A program made the position numbers and the translations under genes. Under the pieces are notes generated by a model, which saw only the letters and a program-made list of their open reading frames with translations, had not been told where the DNA came from and did no database searches. Shown here in pieces: positions 19,120 through 28,647 of a stretch of 64,000 nucleotides of DNA. This stretch comes from Deltaproteobacteria bacterium. GTDB lineage: Bacteria > Desulfobacterota > Desulfobacteria > Desulfobacterales > Desulfosarcinaceae. The first letter of the stretch is position 1. Each line of letters starts with the position of its first letter. The stretch lies in the NCBI GenBank assembly GCA_021824175.1, contig JAKALP010000013.1:102952-166951 (forward strand). Reading direction: 5' to 3'.

Positions 19120-20895
19120 TTAAATCCTTGCCCGCCTTTTCTGCTTCTGCTGTAACAATTTCAAAAGCAGATCCATATCCTTGTTCTTTTCAGCCTCCTC
19201 GATTTGACGCTGTAGTTCTTCTCCCTGGCGCCGTTGCCGGCGCGATTCAAATTGGGCCAGAACCCTTTCACAACCCTGGCGATCCCAATGGCACTCACTC
19301 ATGGCCAATTGGACCATGCGATTGCGATAAGCGGGATCTTCGATCTGCGAAACCAGATCCGCTGCGCTATCTTGCCCGGAGGCGGCACGCTGGACAACCA
19401 TCTGCGCGATGCGCCCCAGCTGGAGATCCTCAAAACTATCCAACAGGTTGCGACCCACAATTTCCGGGATGATCTGCGGATAGCACAGCATCATGGCCAC
19501 CACCTGTTGTTCAAGGCGATCACCAGCGGCACCGGTGATGGTGGATGGCTTGCCCTCGGATTGAGTAACCGTCTTACCGATGGTTTTACCGGCGGAAGCG
19601 CGGATCTTTTCTAAAATTGCGCGCTCATCGATATTCAATCTTTCCGCTAAGGTTTTAATGTACAATGAGCGGGCGACCGGGTCCTGAACAGCGGCCAATG
19701 ACTCCTGCACCTCCGCCACCACCTTTATCTTGCCTTCCAACCCCATTCCATGAGTGTGGATAGCCTGATCAATGATGAACGGAATCATCCCCTGAGCATT
19801 TTCGGCTGCTTTGTGAAAATCATCAGGGCCAAATTCTCTCAGAAAGGTATCAGGATCATGCCCTCGCGCCAACACTAGGATCCGCGCATCCAGAAAACCC
19901 TCTTCAAAGACTTGAACGCTGCGCTGGGCGGCTTTGATTCCGGCCTGATCGGAATCATAAACCAATGTCACCTGGCCAGCGCTGCCCACCATGCCCTTAA
20001 GTAGCTGGACATGTTCTGGAGTCAAAGCCGTCCCCAGCGTCGCAACACTGTTTTCAATACCGTAAAGATGCAGGGCGAGCACATCAAAGTAGCCCTCCAC
20101 CACAAATACTCGCCCCAATGTCCGCGCCGCGCGGTTGGCTTTATGAATGCCATAAAGACCACGACGTTTGTTGTATACTGGGGTTTCCGGTGAATTGAGA
20201 TATTTGGGCAGCTCATCGCCCATCACCCGGCCGCCAAAACCCACAACTTGGTGGCTCAGATTGAAAATAGGGAACATCACCCTATCCCGAAACCGGTCAT
20301 AGAACCCGTTGCCATCTTTGCGCGCGATAACCAAGCCGGACTTCAGCAGGAGATCCGCGGGCACTCTTTTTTCCTGAAAATAGCGTGATAAGCCATCCCA
20401 ACGGTTGGGGGCATATCCCAATTGGTGTCCGTCAACAATCTTGCGGGTCATGCCACGCCCCAACAGATAGCTCATAGCCTTCTGCCCACTCTGGGGGTCA
20501 TTCAGCACCCGCTGGTAAAAAACCATGGCCTCCTCATTAAGGTGGAACAATCGATCCTTTTCCGAAAGCTGCTCCTTTTCCCCAGCGGTGCGGGCTTGTA
20601 CCGGCACCTCGATGCTGTACTTGCCGGCCACCTGGCGAACAGCATCAGGAAATGAAAGACCATCGCGCTGCATAAGGAAACTAAAAAGGTTTCCACCGGT
20701 ATGACAACCGAAGCAGTAGTAAATCTGCTTATCCGGACTCACAGTAAACGAGGGCGTCTTCTCGGCATGGAAGGGGCACAATCCAAGGTAGTTTCGGCCT
20801 GCTTTTTTCAGCACGACATGTTCGGAGACAATATCGACAATATTGGCCGTATTTTTAATCCGTTGGATTGTTTCTTCGGGAATAGAAAATGCCAC
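19120..20895 (-). CDS. dnaG: DNA primase DnaG
   Basis: A 591-residue primase that makes RNA primers for replication. The N-terminal CHC2 zinc finger is seen as LCPFHAEKTPSF...YYCFGCH (about residues 38-65). The RNA polymerase/Toprim core follows, with VFVVEGYFDVLALH (about residue 265), LVYDSDQAGIKAA and GHDPDTFLREFG for metal binding. The C-terminal 150 residues form the less conserved DnaB-interaction region. It starts after AGGGAGGA and precedes rpoD in one operon. Confidence 0.97.
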   Translation of the reverse strand: MAFSIPEETIQRIKNTANIVDIVSEHVVLKKAGRNYLGLCPFHAEKTPSFTVSPDKQIYYCFGCHTGGNLFSFLMQRDGLSFPDAVRQVAGKYSIEVPVQARTAGEKEQLSEKDRLFHLNEEAMVFYQRVLNDPQSGQKAMSYLLGRGMTRKIVDGHQLGYAPNRWDGLSRYFQEKRVPADLLLKSGLVIARKDGNGFYDRFRDRVMFPIFNLSHQVVGFGGRVMGDELPKYLNSPETPVYNKRRGLYGIHKANRAARTLGRVFVVEGYFDVLALHLYGIENSVATLGTALTPEHVQLLKGMVGSAGQVTLVYDSDQAGIKAAQRSVQVFEEGFLDARILVLARGHDPDTFLREFGPDDFHKAAENAQGMIPFIIDQAIHTHGMGLEGKIKVVAEVQESLAAVQDPVARSLYIKTLAERLNIDERAILEKIRASAGKTIGKTVTQSEGKPSTITGAAGDRLEQQVVAMMLCYPQIIPEIVGRNLLDSFEDLQLGRIAQMVVQRAASGQDSAADLVSQIEDPAYRNRMVQLAMSECHWDRQGCERVLAQFESRRQRRQGEELQRQIEEAEKNKDMDLLLKLLQQKQKRRARI

Positions 20896-21335
20896 TAAAG
20901 CGTCCTCCCTTTAACCCGACCCTTCGATGGTCACCTCGCGGATTCGGGGCACCCTCAGGTTCCGACTCAACCCATTAATTCCGATACACATCCAAGACTT
21001 TATCCGATAGACTGGATATATTGCGGCAGTTTGGGTCTATCGTCCCGTGGCTTGCGAATGATGAGTCAGATAGCTGCTCAGCCACCATTTATTCCCACTT
21101 GGATGCCTATTGAAATTAAGTACTCGTTCGGGGAGCTGCTTTTATGTGTCTTTGGCTTGCTGTGATCATAGATCGATGCACACCTCAAATATTTAAAATT
21201 TGTGAATTTACCTAACATTCCATTTGAAGTCAATCGCATATTTGAGGATAGGATAAGCATAATTCCCATGGGTGCCACTCTGTCTATGGCGGCAAATGAT
21301 CATGGCCAATGAATGGGTGGGAAACAACTTATCCG
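20896..21335. other. Intergenic region upstream of dnaG, no gene seen
   Basis: These 440 bases lie between two minus-strand genes. Short frames are present but have neither ribosome sites nor recognisable protein features. The region presumably holds the dnaG promoter and the end of the preceding transcript. I could not identify either with confidence. Confidence 0.4.
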
Positions 21336-22061
21336 CTACTGTGAACGCGGGAGGCCGACGTAATCGCTTTCAAAAGATCGGATGCATTTTTCCAAGGCCT
21401 CGTCAGCCATCTCTTCGGCCGTGATCCATCGCCCCTTGCGCTTAAAAAATTTGCCTATCTGAAAGGCATTTTCGCTCAACGGTTTTTGGGTCTCAGAGTA
21501 ATGGGCCTGCCATAATATCGAGCCGGTGGCTACGCTGACCAGATTCAACTCAAAGATGACCATTGCTGGGAGATCGACGCCATAGGCGCTGCCGACCCGT
21601 TCTCGAAAAGCATATACATAAGCACAAAAAACACTATCAGCCTTTTGCTGGCGGCCAAATTCCTGAACAGCCGCAATGCGCTGGACTCTTTGCCCGGCAA
21701 CGGGCTCAATTCCAACCAGGTGTTCGGGGTCTTGCCTTGGGATAAAAATGAGCTCGACTGGCTCTATCCTATCAAGGAGCTTTTTAAGTTTATCGGTAAT
21801 GACCATCGTGGCCTGTGGGGCTACTGGTCCTGTAACAAATACTTGCCCAGAAAGAGGCCCGGTCATACTTACATTTTCACCGTAAATGGCGCACATATCG
21901 AAAGCGGGTAGTAAGACCACCCGCGTTAACGATTCCTGGTGAGCCGGCATCTGAGCCAGGGCAGAAGATTGGAGAAGGTGTATGAATAAAATCACACCGA
22001 GACTCAAAACCGGTGGTCGGGTGCGGATGAAATTGACGCAGCCGTAATACAATTGCTTCAT
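21336..22061 (-). CDS. Exported protein of unknown function
   Basis: A 241-residue protein with an N-terminal signal peptide or anchor (VLSLGVILFIHLLQSSALAQ). The mature part contains GSILWQAHYSETQKPLSENAF followed by KRKGRWITAEEMADEALEKCI, written here as two blocks. This block is familiar from uncharacterised Desulfobacterota/Geobacter exported proteins resembling CsgG/FlgO-like lipoproteins with an alpha/beta fold. There is no lipobox. It is 53 bases upstream of hisB on the same strand but shows no metabolic link. I do not assign a function. Confidence 0.6.
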   Translation of the reverse strand: MKQLYYGCVNFIRTRPPVLSLGVILFIHLLQSSALAQMPAHQESLTRVVLLPAFDMCAIYGENVSMTGPLSGQVFVTGPVAPQATMVITDKLKKLLDRIEPVELIFIPRQDPEHLVGIEPVAGQRVQRIAAVQEFGRQQKADSVFCAYVYAFRERVGSAYGVDLPAMVIFELNLVSVATGSILWQAHYSETQKPLSENAFQIGKFFKRKGRWITAEEMADEALEKCIRSFESDYVGLPRSQ

Positions 22062-22114
22062 GGCATTAAACCAATAGGGATTTAGCGTGAGGTTTGATGC
22101 TAACTTGTTAAGCG

Positions 22115-22702
22115 TCAGAGTGAGCCTTTTGATGATGGTATACCGCTGGCGCGTTCATCCTTGGCAACTGCTTGGCGCAGCGCACGTCCCAACCCCTTGA
22201 ACACGGCCTCTATGATGTGATGCCAATTCTCGCCATAGGGCACTTGAATGTGCAAATTCATGCCCCCTTTGATCGCCAGAGCCCTGAAGAACTCCTGGGC
22301 CAGGGAGGCATCAAAATCATTCTGCAGCGGTAGCCGTTTGGGCAGGACGATTTTAAGATAGGGACGATTGGATAAATCAACGGCCACCTGGGCCAGGGCA
22401 TCGTCCATGGGAATCAAGGCATGGCCGTAACGACAAATCCCCTTACGCTCGCCCAGAGCCCGGCTGATCCCTTCGCCAAGCACCAACCCGACATCCTCCA
22501 CCGTGTGATGGGCATCCACATGAATGTCGCCCACCGCTTCAAGGGTCAAATCGAGGAGTCCATGCACGCACATCAAGGTCAGCATATGATCAAAAAAACC
22601 GACGCCCGTAGCCACCTCGAGCTGGCCATTGCCGTCCAGGTTCAATTTGGCCCGAATTTGGGTCTCCTTGGTTTTTCGTTCAATTTCGGCGATGCGTTTC
22701 AT
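22115..22702 (-). CDS. hisB: Imidazoleglycerol-phosphate dehydratase
   Basis: Histidine biosynthesis enzyme (IGP to imidazole acetol-phosphate), monofunctional at 195 residues with no HisB phosphatase domain. Di-manganese site motifs are clear: FFDHMLTLMCVHG, DAHHTVEDVGLVLGE (about residues 61-75), and the C-terminal half repeats HHIIEAVFKGLGRALRQA. No other his genes are in the window, so the pathway is scattered in this genome. Confidence 0.96.
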   Translation of the reverse strand: MKRIAEIERKTKETQIRAKLNLDGNGQLEVATGVGFFDHMLTLMCVHGLLDLTLEAVGDIHVDAHHTVEDVGLVLGEGISRALGERKGICRYGHALIPMDDALAQVAVDLSNRPYLKIVLPKRLPLQNDFDASLAQEFFRALAIKGGMNLHIQVPYGENWHHIIEAVFKGLGRALRQAVAKDERASGIPSSKGSL

Positions 22703-22983
22703 CCGATTTCCTTCCGGCTGCGGAGGTCAGGTTGGGTGAACCAATGGCTCCGGTCCTCTCCAAGGATCATGAGAGTGCCTCTTAACTATCCCATTATCCT
22801 TGAAAAAGCAAGTAGATAGATGATACTCGCAAAGCCGATTCCAAAAATCGGTCCGTTGCTAACCGATCCTGCGCATGTTTCGGTAAATCCTTATTTTGGA
22901 CTTGATTTCAGCCAGCCGCCCCGATAAATCCTATAGGCTTTTTCAGACTTGTTAAGTAGGAAAATTAAAAGGAATCATTTCAC

Positions 22984-24717
22984 ATGCGACCCAACCCGCT
23001 CAAGCTCACGGATGCCCCTAAGATCTATCAACATGACCAAGACAAGGTCATGACGCCTGAACAGACCATCGCACGCTTCAAACAACGCTTGACGGATACC
23101 GGTTTGAAGATACTGGATGACATTGTCCGGATTGATAAAGGCCGTTTGGAAATTCCGGTCTACTTTAGCGTGTGCGGCCCCGAAGCCCGAGCCGCCATTG
23201 GCAATTACAAACAGATGGGCAAGGGCGCCACGCCCGCCCAATCCCAGGCCAGCGCGGTCATGGAATTGGGGGAACGCTTCAGTTTGTTTAGTTTTTACCA
23301 AAACTCCGATAATTTTATCGACGCCCCCCTGAGTGCCATTCACGAACCGACCATTGCATTTGAAGCCATTGCCCGCTCCGTGGACGACTGCTCCAACGAT
23401 CTGCCGGTAATTCGCCCGTTTTTCAATCAATTGCCATTGCGCTGGACATGGGCCCATAACCTGACCCAAGGCACCCAGGTGCTGGTGCCGTTCAACTGGT
23501 TTTGGGCCATCAACCAATTCAACGGATCGTCAGCCGGCAACTGCATCGAAGAGGCCCTTTGCCAGGGCATCTGTGAAGTGGTGGAGCGCCATGTCTCTGC
23601 GTTGATCTGCAGCGACCGGATCAAGGTGCCATTGATCGAACCGGAGTCTGTCACTGACCCCGTGGCCCTCGAATTGATGGCCAAATATAAAAAGGCCGGA
23701 ATTCAATTGCGGCTGTCGGATTTCACCCTGGACATGGGCATTCCTAGTATCGGTGCCATCGCCTGGGACCCAGCCACCTTTCCCAAAAAGAGTGAAATTG
23801 TTTGGACGGCCGGCACCATGCCCAGCGCCGCCAAGGCCCTGTGCCGGGCCTTGACCGAAGTGGCCCAATTGGCCGGGGATTTCAATAGCGGTTCCAATTA
23901 TGAGGCCAGCGGCTTGCCAAAGTTTGCCAGCCTGGAGGCCGCCGAATATGTTCTTCAGCCCGGCTACAGCGTAGATATGGGCAAACTGCCAAGCCTGAGC
24001 AATGACAATATTAAAATCGAAGTCGAAAATTGCATCGCGGCCTTGGCGGCTCGCAAGATGGAGGTATTTACCGTGGATGTGCGCCACCCGCGCCTGGATA
24101 TCCCCGCCTTTTATACCATCATTCCTGGCGCCCAGTTCCGCGAACGCACCGCCCGGCCTAGCGTGGGCCTGATATGCTCCAAAATCATAACCGAAACCTT
24201 GCCCCCTGCCCAAGCCCAGAAACGCCTGCTTCAATTCAATCAACTATTGCCAGGCAAATACTACATTCATTTCTATCTTGGGCAGCTTCAAATGAATCAA
24301 GGCGACTATGAAGCCGCCCTCGCTTCGCTAAGAACAGCGGCCGACCTGGAGCCGGGCGCCGAGGACTTAGCCAGTATCTATACCTATCTGGGGCTGTGTC
24401 ACAAAGAAGCGGGACGATACGGAGAGGCTTTAACCTGGTTAGACAAAGCGGATAAGGTGGACCCCGAGCGAACAGATACCCTTAATTTGATGGGTTTTTG
24501 CCATTTCAAGGGAAAGGCCTACGAGCAGGCCATCCATTGTTTTTCAAGAGTGATCGCCCTCAATCCCAGTTCGGCCATTGATCACGCCAACATCGCAGTG
24601 AACTACCGTGCCCTGGGACAAGCCGCCAAAGCCGTGGAATACTACCAGTTGGCGCTATCCCTTAATCCAACCATCGATTTTGCCCGGGAGCATTTGGCAC
24701 AGATGGGGATAGGATAA
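22984..24717 (+). CDS. YcaO-domain protein fused to C-terminal TPR repeats
   Basis: A 577-residue protein. Residues about 60-400 are a YcaO domain, the ATP-dependent backbone-activating fold used for azoline, thioamide or ribosomal-protein modification. ATP/Mg ligand blocks are seen as GKGATPAQSQASAVMELGER, NCIEEALCQGICEVVERH and CRALTEVAQLAGDF. Residues about 415-577 hold four to five TPR units (YLGLCHKEAGRYGEAL, ANIAVNYRALGQAAKAVEYY). The Pro-rich C-terminal tail of TOMM cyclodehydratases is absent. No TfuA, E1-like partner, dehydrogenase or precursor peptide gene is adjacent, so the target is likely a protein recruited through the TPRs. It is monocistronic and divergent from hisB. Confidence 0.86.
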   Translation: MRPNPLKLTDAPKIYQHDQDKVMTPEQTIARFKQRLTDTGLKILDDIVRIDKGRLEIPVYFSVCGPEARAAIGNYKQMGKGATPAQSQASAVMELGERFSLFSFYQNSDNFIDAPLSAIHEPTIAFEAIARSVDDCSNDLPVIRPFFNQLPLRWTWAHNLTQGTQVLVPFNWFWAINQFNGSSAGNCIEEALCQGICEVVERHVSALICSDRIKVPLIEPESVTDPVALELMAKYKKAGIQLRLSDFTLDMGIPSIGAIAWDPATFPKKSEIVWTAGTMPSAAKALCRALTEVAQLAGDFNSGSNYEASGLPKFASLEAAEYVLQPGYSVDMGKLPSLSNDNIKIEVENCIAALAARKMEVFTVDVRHPRLDIPAFYTIIPGAQFRERTARPSVGLICSKIITETLPPAQAQKRLLQFNQLLPGKYYIHFYLGQLQMNQGDYEAALASLRTAADLEPGAEDLASIYTYLGLCHKEAGRYGEALTWLDKADKVDPERTDTLNLMGFCHFKGKAYEQAIHCFSRVIALNPSSAIDHANIAVNYRALGQAAKAVEYYQLALSLNPTIDFAREHLAQMGIG

Positions 24718-24809
24718 TTTGTTGATTGGTGGAGCTAACGGCCGTCAGTAAAAGCACAACAGGGAGAGCACTTACTGATTTCCCTGCGGCCAAATCGTCA
24801 CTTGGCCCA

Positions 24810-25589
24810 TCACCCTATTCGCTGCAACAACTCTTTAGCCAGTGCCTGGTAATCGAGAGCGCCAAAACTGCTTCTCCTGAAAAACACCACCGGTTTGCTC
24901 ACATCCGCGCTCTCGGCAATGGTTGTATTGGCGCGCACTGTGGTCTGAAACAGCAGAGATTGATACCGCTCATCTTCCTGGAGAGCATTTAAGATTCTTT
25001 GACTCACCCGGGTTCGCGGATCATAAAAAGTAGCCACGATGCCAATCACCGCGATATCCGGATTGATCTCCCGTTTCACGGCCTCAATCGTATCAAATAA
25101 CTCCTGCAGAGCTGCAAAAGCATAGGGATGGGTCTGACAGGGAACAAGCACAAATCGGGCATAGGTGAAGACGTTGACCGTCAGCAACGAGAGCGTGGGC
25201 GGAGTATCCAGCAAGACCACATCGAAATCAGCGGGTAACCCGGCCAAGGCCTCCTTGAGACGGTTTTCTCGGCCCGTCACATCGGCCAATTCTACTTCCG
25301 CTCCGGAGAGATCCACATGGGATGGTATCAGTTGCAGGCCTTTCCATTTAGTGGCAACAATGGCTTCCGTTGCGCTGACGTCTCCTTCGGGATTTAACAG
25401 ATCATAGATGGTTGGTGCCCCCTCCGCCACGGAAACTCCCAAACCCTTGGTGGCATTGGCCTGGGGATCCATATCCACCACCAACACCCGCAGCCCCATC
25501 AAAGATAGAGCCGCCGCCAGGTTGATCACGGTTACGGTCTTTCCCACACCACCCTTTTCATTGGCCACTGCAACTGTACGGAGCTGCAT
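24810..25589 (-). CDS. ParA/Soj-family ATPase
   Basis: A 259-residue deviant Walker-A ATPase: KGGVGKT at residues 12-18, DMDPQANATKGLG and VLLDTPPTLSLLT, in the Soj/ParA size class without an N-terminal HTH. Such proteins partition chromosomes, plasmids or large complexes. No parB or parS sequence is seen beside it; the neighbour upstream is a dynamin-like GTPase. Chromosomal Soj function is plausible but an orphan positioning ATPase is equally possible. Confidence 0.9.
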   Translation of the reverse strand: MQLRTVAVANEKGGVGKTVTVINLAAALSLMGLRVLVVDMDPQANATKGLGVSVAEGAPTIYDLLNPEGDVSATEAIVATKWKGLQLIPSHVDLSGAEVELADVTGRENRLKEALAGLPADFDVVLLDTPPTLSLLTVNVFTYARFVLVPCQTHPYAFAALQELFDTIEAVKREINPDIAVIGIVATFYDPRTRVSQRILNALQEDERYQSLLFQTTVRANTTIAESADVSKPVVFFRRSSFGALDYQALAKELLQRIG

Positions 25590-25768
25590 GCTTTACTTCT
25601 CCTTTCCATGGTCTGCTGCTATGCAAAGGACTTCAAATATTACCTATTCCGCGAATCGTTTTCACGGAGTACTACAAGCCAACTCACCAATGGGTCTATC
25701 GCTTTAACCGTCTCATGGTCTTTGGTCAAATGGATATTAGCGCGGTCCATAGGACTAGAGGGCCGATC

Positions 25769-28015
25769 TTATATCCCTCCTTCCACCAGTCCCCGTACTT
25801 CCTGCCGCACGCTTTCCAGTCGGGCGGTCAAATCCTCCAAGGCCTGATCACAAGCGGCCAAGGAGCTGTCCAACCGCTTTTTATCGCTGCGCCGATCATC
25901 GATGGCCGATACAAATCCTTTGATATCTACGATGTAAGCGCCGAACTGGGAAGTCAACAGCTCAAATAGTCGGCGGCCCACTGCCTCTCCCAGCCGCTGG
26001 ATATATTGAAATTTGACATTCTCCTTGTAGTCCTTGAAATGGGTTTGGATAGAGCGTTCAAACTCTCGTTTCATTTTCCGGATACTGTCCTTGAGCGCCT
26101 TGATCTCTTCGTTTTTATCGTCGCTGACCGTTTTTTTGAACAATTTACGCAGTGCACGGACCAAATTGTAATATCCCAAGCGGATAATGGCTTCGGTCTT
26201 GATTTGAGAGGAGTAATTCAGTGTGGTGGCGGCCGCCGGCAAGGACAAGCCAGCCATCTGTTTGATGGAGCTCAGGTCCAGATCAAGACGCAATGACCAC
26301 TGGCCTCTGTCTCCGGACAAGCCGAACTGGGCCAGAGCGTCTTCATGTTTGTTCAACGCCTCCTTGACCATGGCATCATAGGGTTCTGCTGCCGCGCACA
26401 AGTATTGTTGAAGTTCCACTTCCTGGCGGTTGATGAACGCCACGATTTCTGGATTGATCTTCTCGGCCATATAGCTGTCGACGGCCTGTTTGAGTTCCTG
26501 GTAGACGCGATACAAAATGTGGGTAAAACTGGAGGTGCCGATCTGAGACTTATAGCGGTTCAAATCGATATGGTGGTCGCGCACAAAGGCGATCGTTTGT
26601 TTCAAAATAGGACCGCTGTGGTAGTCGAAAAAGCGATCCACCTCCTTCTTCAATTCCTCAACCACTTTTCGGACAGCTCCCTCCATAGTGCTTTGAATCA
26701 TGGATTGGACTTGTTTCATGTGGCTTTGGTGAATATCCAACCGGTCGATGATTTTCAGGGCCTCATTGGTATCGCGCTGGATAAGATCTTTATTCAACCT
26801 AAGCCATTGCCGCATACCGGCGGCGTTGACCGCAATCCGCTCCATCTGATTCTGAAGCAACAGGGCCGATCTTTCTCGCGTCAGCTTGCGATCTAACACA
26901 GAGAGCAACCGTTGGGTCTCTGCATTGGAGAAAGCCACCATTGTCTCGGCTTTGTGCCATTGGTTCAGCCGCTCCTGATCTTTCTCCGACGGCTTGGTTT
27001 CCTCAAATAGATTATAGAGCGCTGAAAGCGTAAAGAGCTTGGGGTCATCAACGATCAAGGCCAACTCTTCCTTGATGCGCTGGATCAAGGCTTGGAGATC
27101 TTCCAGGGTATCATGCTCATTGAAGTCGCAGTTGCATACATAGAGCATACTGCCGGCGATACCCATGCGTTTGATCATGGATAGGAACCGGATATCAGCT
27201 TGGCGGATGCCGGTGCGACTACTTATGACATATATGATTAAATGCGCCTTGAGCAGATAATCCTGAATCATGGCCAGGTGCAAAGGATTGGGTGAATCGC
27301 TGCCCTGGCAATCGGCCAACTCGATGTTCCGCGTCAAGACATCACTGGCAACCTCCAGCTGGATATCTTTCAGATAGACCGCGGAAGCGTCGTTGCCGAC
27401 AAAATTGCGATGGTCACTGAAAGTATTCTGGTCGAATTCCCGCGTGGTGCTTTCCGAGGCCACATATTCATGAATTTGATCAAAACCTTTTAAATAGGAG
27501 GAGAGCAAAACCCCGTTGGCATTCAAACTGTCCTGAGTGACACGCAGTTCACTGTCCAGGCTCTCGATGGCATTTTTCAATTCGCCGCGATCCTGGCTGC
27601 GCCTGATATCAAAACTCTGAGTATCGGAGCGCCACTCATTAGATGGGAAGAGGACCAGGGCTTGTTGGATCTCGGCATTGATCTCATCCCATGATTTGAA
27701 GAAAAGACGCGCCCGCAACTGGTCGCCGCTTCGCACACGCGTTACAATGGATGTAACCACGCCGGCACCGCGTTTGAGGTAGTCATTCTTGAGCAATGCA
27801 TTGACCAGCGTGCTTTTGCCTGATTTGATGGCTCCTACCACGGCAATTTGCACAATGTGGGCCGTCAGCTGGTCAGCGATGCTCTCACAAGACCTTTGCC
27901 ATTGCTCGAAAAGCGCATCATGACCTCCAAACACGGCCTTGGCCTGCTGAATTAAAGCCGCAAACTCCTGGTTGACGTTCAGAATTGCTTCTCTATTTTT
28001 TTGAAATGCATCCAT
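25769..28015 (-). CDS. Bacterial dynamin-like GTPase
   Basis: A 748-residue large GTPase. The P-loop GAIKSGKST is at residues 61-69; switch and G3 region LADCQGSDSPNP, and a G4-like CNCDFNEHD follow. The rest is largely alpha-helical with coiled-coil stretches (EEIKALKDSIRKMKREFERS) and ends with a charged helix. Bacterial dynamin-like proteins remodel or protect membranes, and many occur as pairs; only one is seen here. The ATG at 28015 is preferred over an upstream frame start at 28147. It precedes parA on the same strand with a 179-base gap. The cellular role is not known. Confidence 0.82.
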   Translation of the reverse strand: MDAFQKNREAILNVNQEFAALIQQAKAVFGGHDALFEQWQRSCESIADQLTAHIVQIAVVGAIKSGKSTLVNALLKNDYLKRGAGVVTSIVTRVRSGDQLRARLFFKSWDEINAEIQQALVLFPSNEWRSDTQSFDIRRSQDRGELKNAIESLDSELRVTQDSLNANGVLLSSYLKGFDQIHEYVASESTTREFDQNTFSDHRNFVGNDASAVYLKDIQLEVASDVLTRNIELADCQGSDSPNPLHLAMIQDYLLKAHLIIYVISSRTGIRQADIRFLSMIKRMGIAGSMLYVCNCDFNEHDTLEDLQALIQRIKEELALIVDDPKLFTLSALYNLFEETKPSEKDQERLNQWHKAETMVAFSNAETQRLLSVLDRKLTRERSALLLQNQMERIAVNAAGMRQWLRLNKDLIQRDTNEALKIIDRLDIHQSHMKQVQSMIQSTMEGAVRKVVEELKKEVDRFFDYHSGPILKQTIAFVRDHHIDLNRYKSQIGTSSFTHILYRVYQELKQAVDSYMAEKINPEIVAFINRQEVELQQYLCAAAEPYDAMVKEALNKHEDALAQFGLSGDRGQWSLRLDLDLSSIKQMAGLSLPAAATTLNYSSQIKTEAIIRLGYYNLVRALRKLFKKTVSDDKNEEIKALKDSIRKMKREFERSIQTHFKDYKENVKFQYIQRLGEAVGRRLFELLTSQFGAYIVDIKGFVSAIDDRRSDKKRLDSSLAACDQALEDLTARLESVRQEVRGLVEGGI

Positions 28016-28271
28016 CGCGTAATACCTGTTTATTGATAATCGGCCCAAGCTGCGGGTGGTTTGATTCAAAACAGTGCGGGGATATATCAGCGCGGTCCCT
28101 AAATTGTCAAAAGCTTCCCCGCCCTGAAGCCCCGTGAGCCAAACCACTCCTGAATATATATAATGAATTGTAAATTTTATACTTTTATGGTATTCTTTAA
28201 AACAAATTGCGTTAAACTAACCATTTCAAATTGAAGGTTGAGTCATTTTGAACAAAAGGGAATCAAGATTA

Positions 28272-28424
28272 ATGTCTGAAAAACATCCTGAATGCCCACT
28301 ATATAACCCTTTAAACTGCAAAGAGTACTACAACCCCAAACTTTGCGCCTTTGTCCGAAAAGACAAAGCCTGTTTAAAGAAAAAAAAACCCAAGCAAAAA
28401 CCTAAAAAAGAAGGTGAAGAATAA
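28272..28424 (+). CDS. Small Cys-containing, Lys-rich protein
   Basis: A 50-codon frame too short for normal ORF listing. The N-terminal two thirds contain four cysteines (positions 8, 16, 25, 34) and aromatic residues (CPLYNPLNCKEYYNPKLC), a possible zinc-binding knuckle. The tail is a Lys-rich stretch ending GEE. Support comes from a strong intrinsic terminator 27 bases after the stop on the same strand, with no other plus-strand gene to terminate. The frame can extend upstream to a TTG at 28248. Function is unknown. Confidence 0.6.
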   Translation: MSEKHPECPLYNPLNCKEYYNPKLCAFVRKDKACLKKKKPKQKPKKEGEE

Positions 28425-28451
28425 ACACCCAACCACCATTGAACGCTTTGA

Positions 28452-28480
28452 GGGGGCGCCGTGGGCGCCCCCTTCTTTTT
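28452..28480 (+). terminator. Strong intrinsic terminator
   Basis: A 9-bp GC stem, GGGGGCGCC (28452-28460) with GGCGCCCCC (28464-28472), a three-base loop, then TTCTTTTTT. It ends the small Cys-rich protein transcript. Confidence 0.92.
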
Positions 28481-28647
28481 TGGCATTGAACAACCGATTG
28501 ATCTTTTATTACTGGCTCCCCTAACCTTTCGCACTCAATTACAGAATTTCTATCTCCTCTCCCGCGAATCACGCTTATGGCCCGCAGAACCGGACAATCT
28601 CCGGGTAATCTGCCGGCAAAGCCGAAGAGGAAGCAAACGGATATCGC

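Noticed and set aside
21078..21278. 66-residue frame in the gap upstream of dnaG
   Set aside because: No ribosome site, no family, composition like non-coding DNA.
24726..24992. Small plus-strand frame after the YcaO gene as a precursor peptide
   Set aside because: It runs into the 3' end of parA on the other strand, has no Cys/Ser/Thr-rich core and no leader-like pattern.
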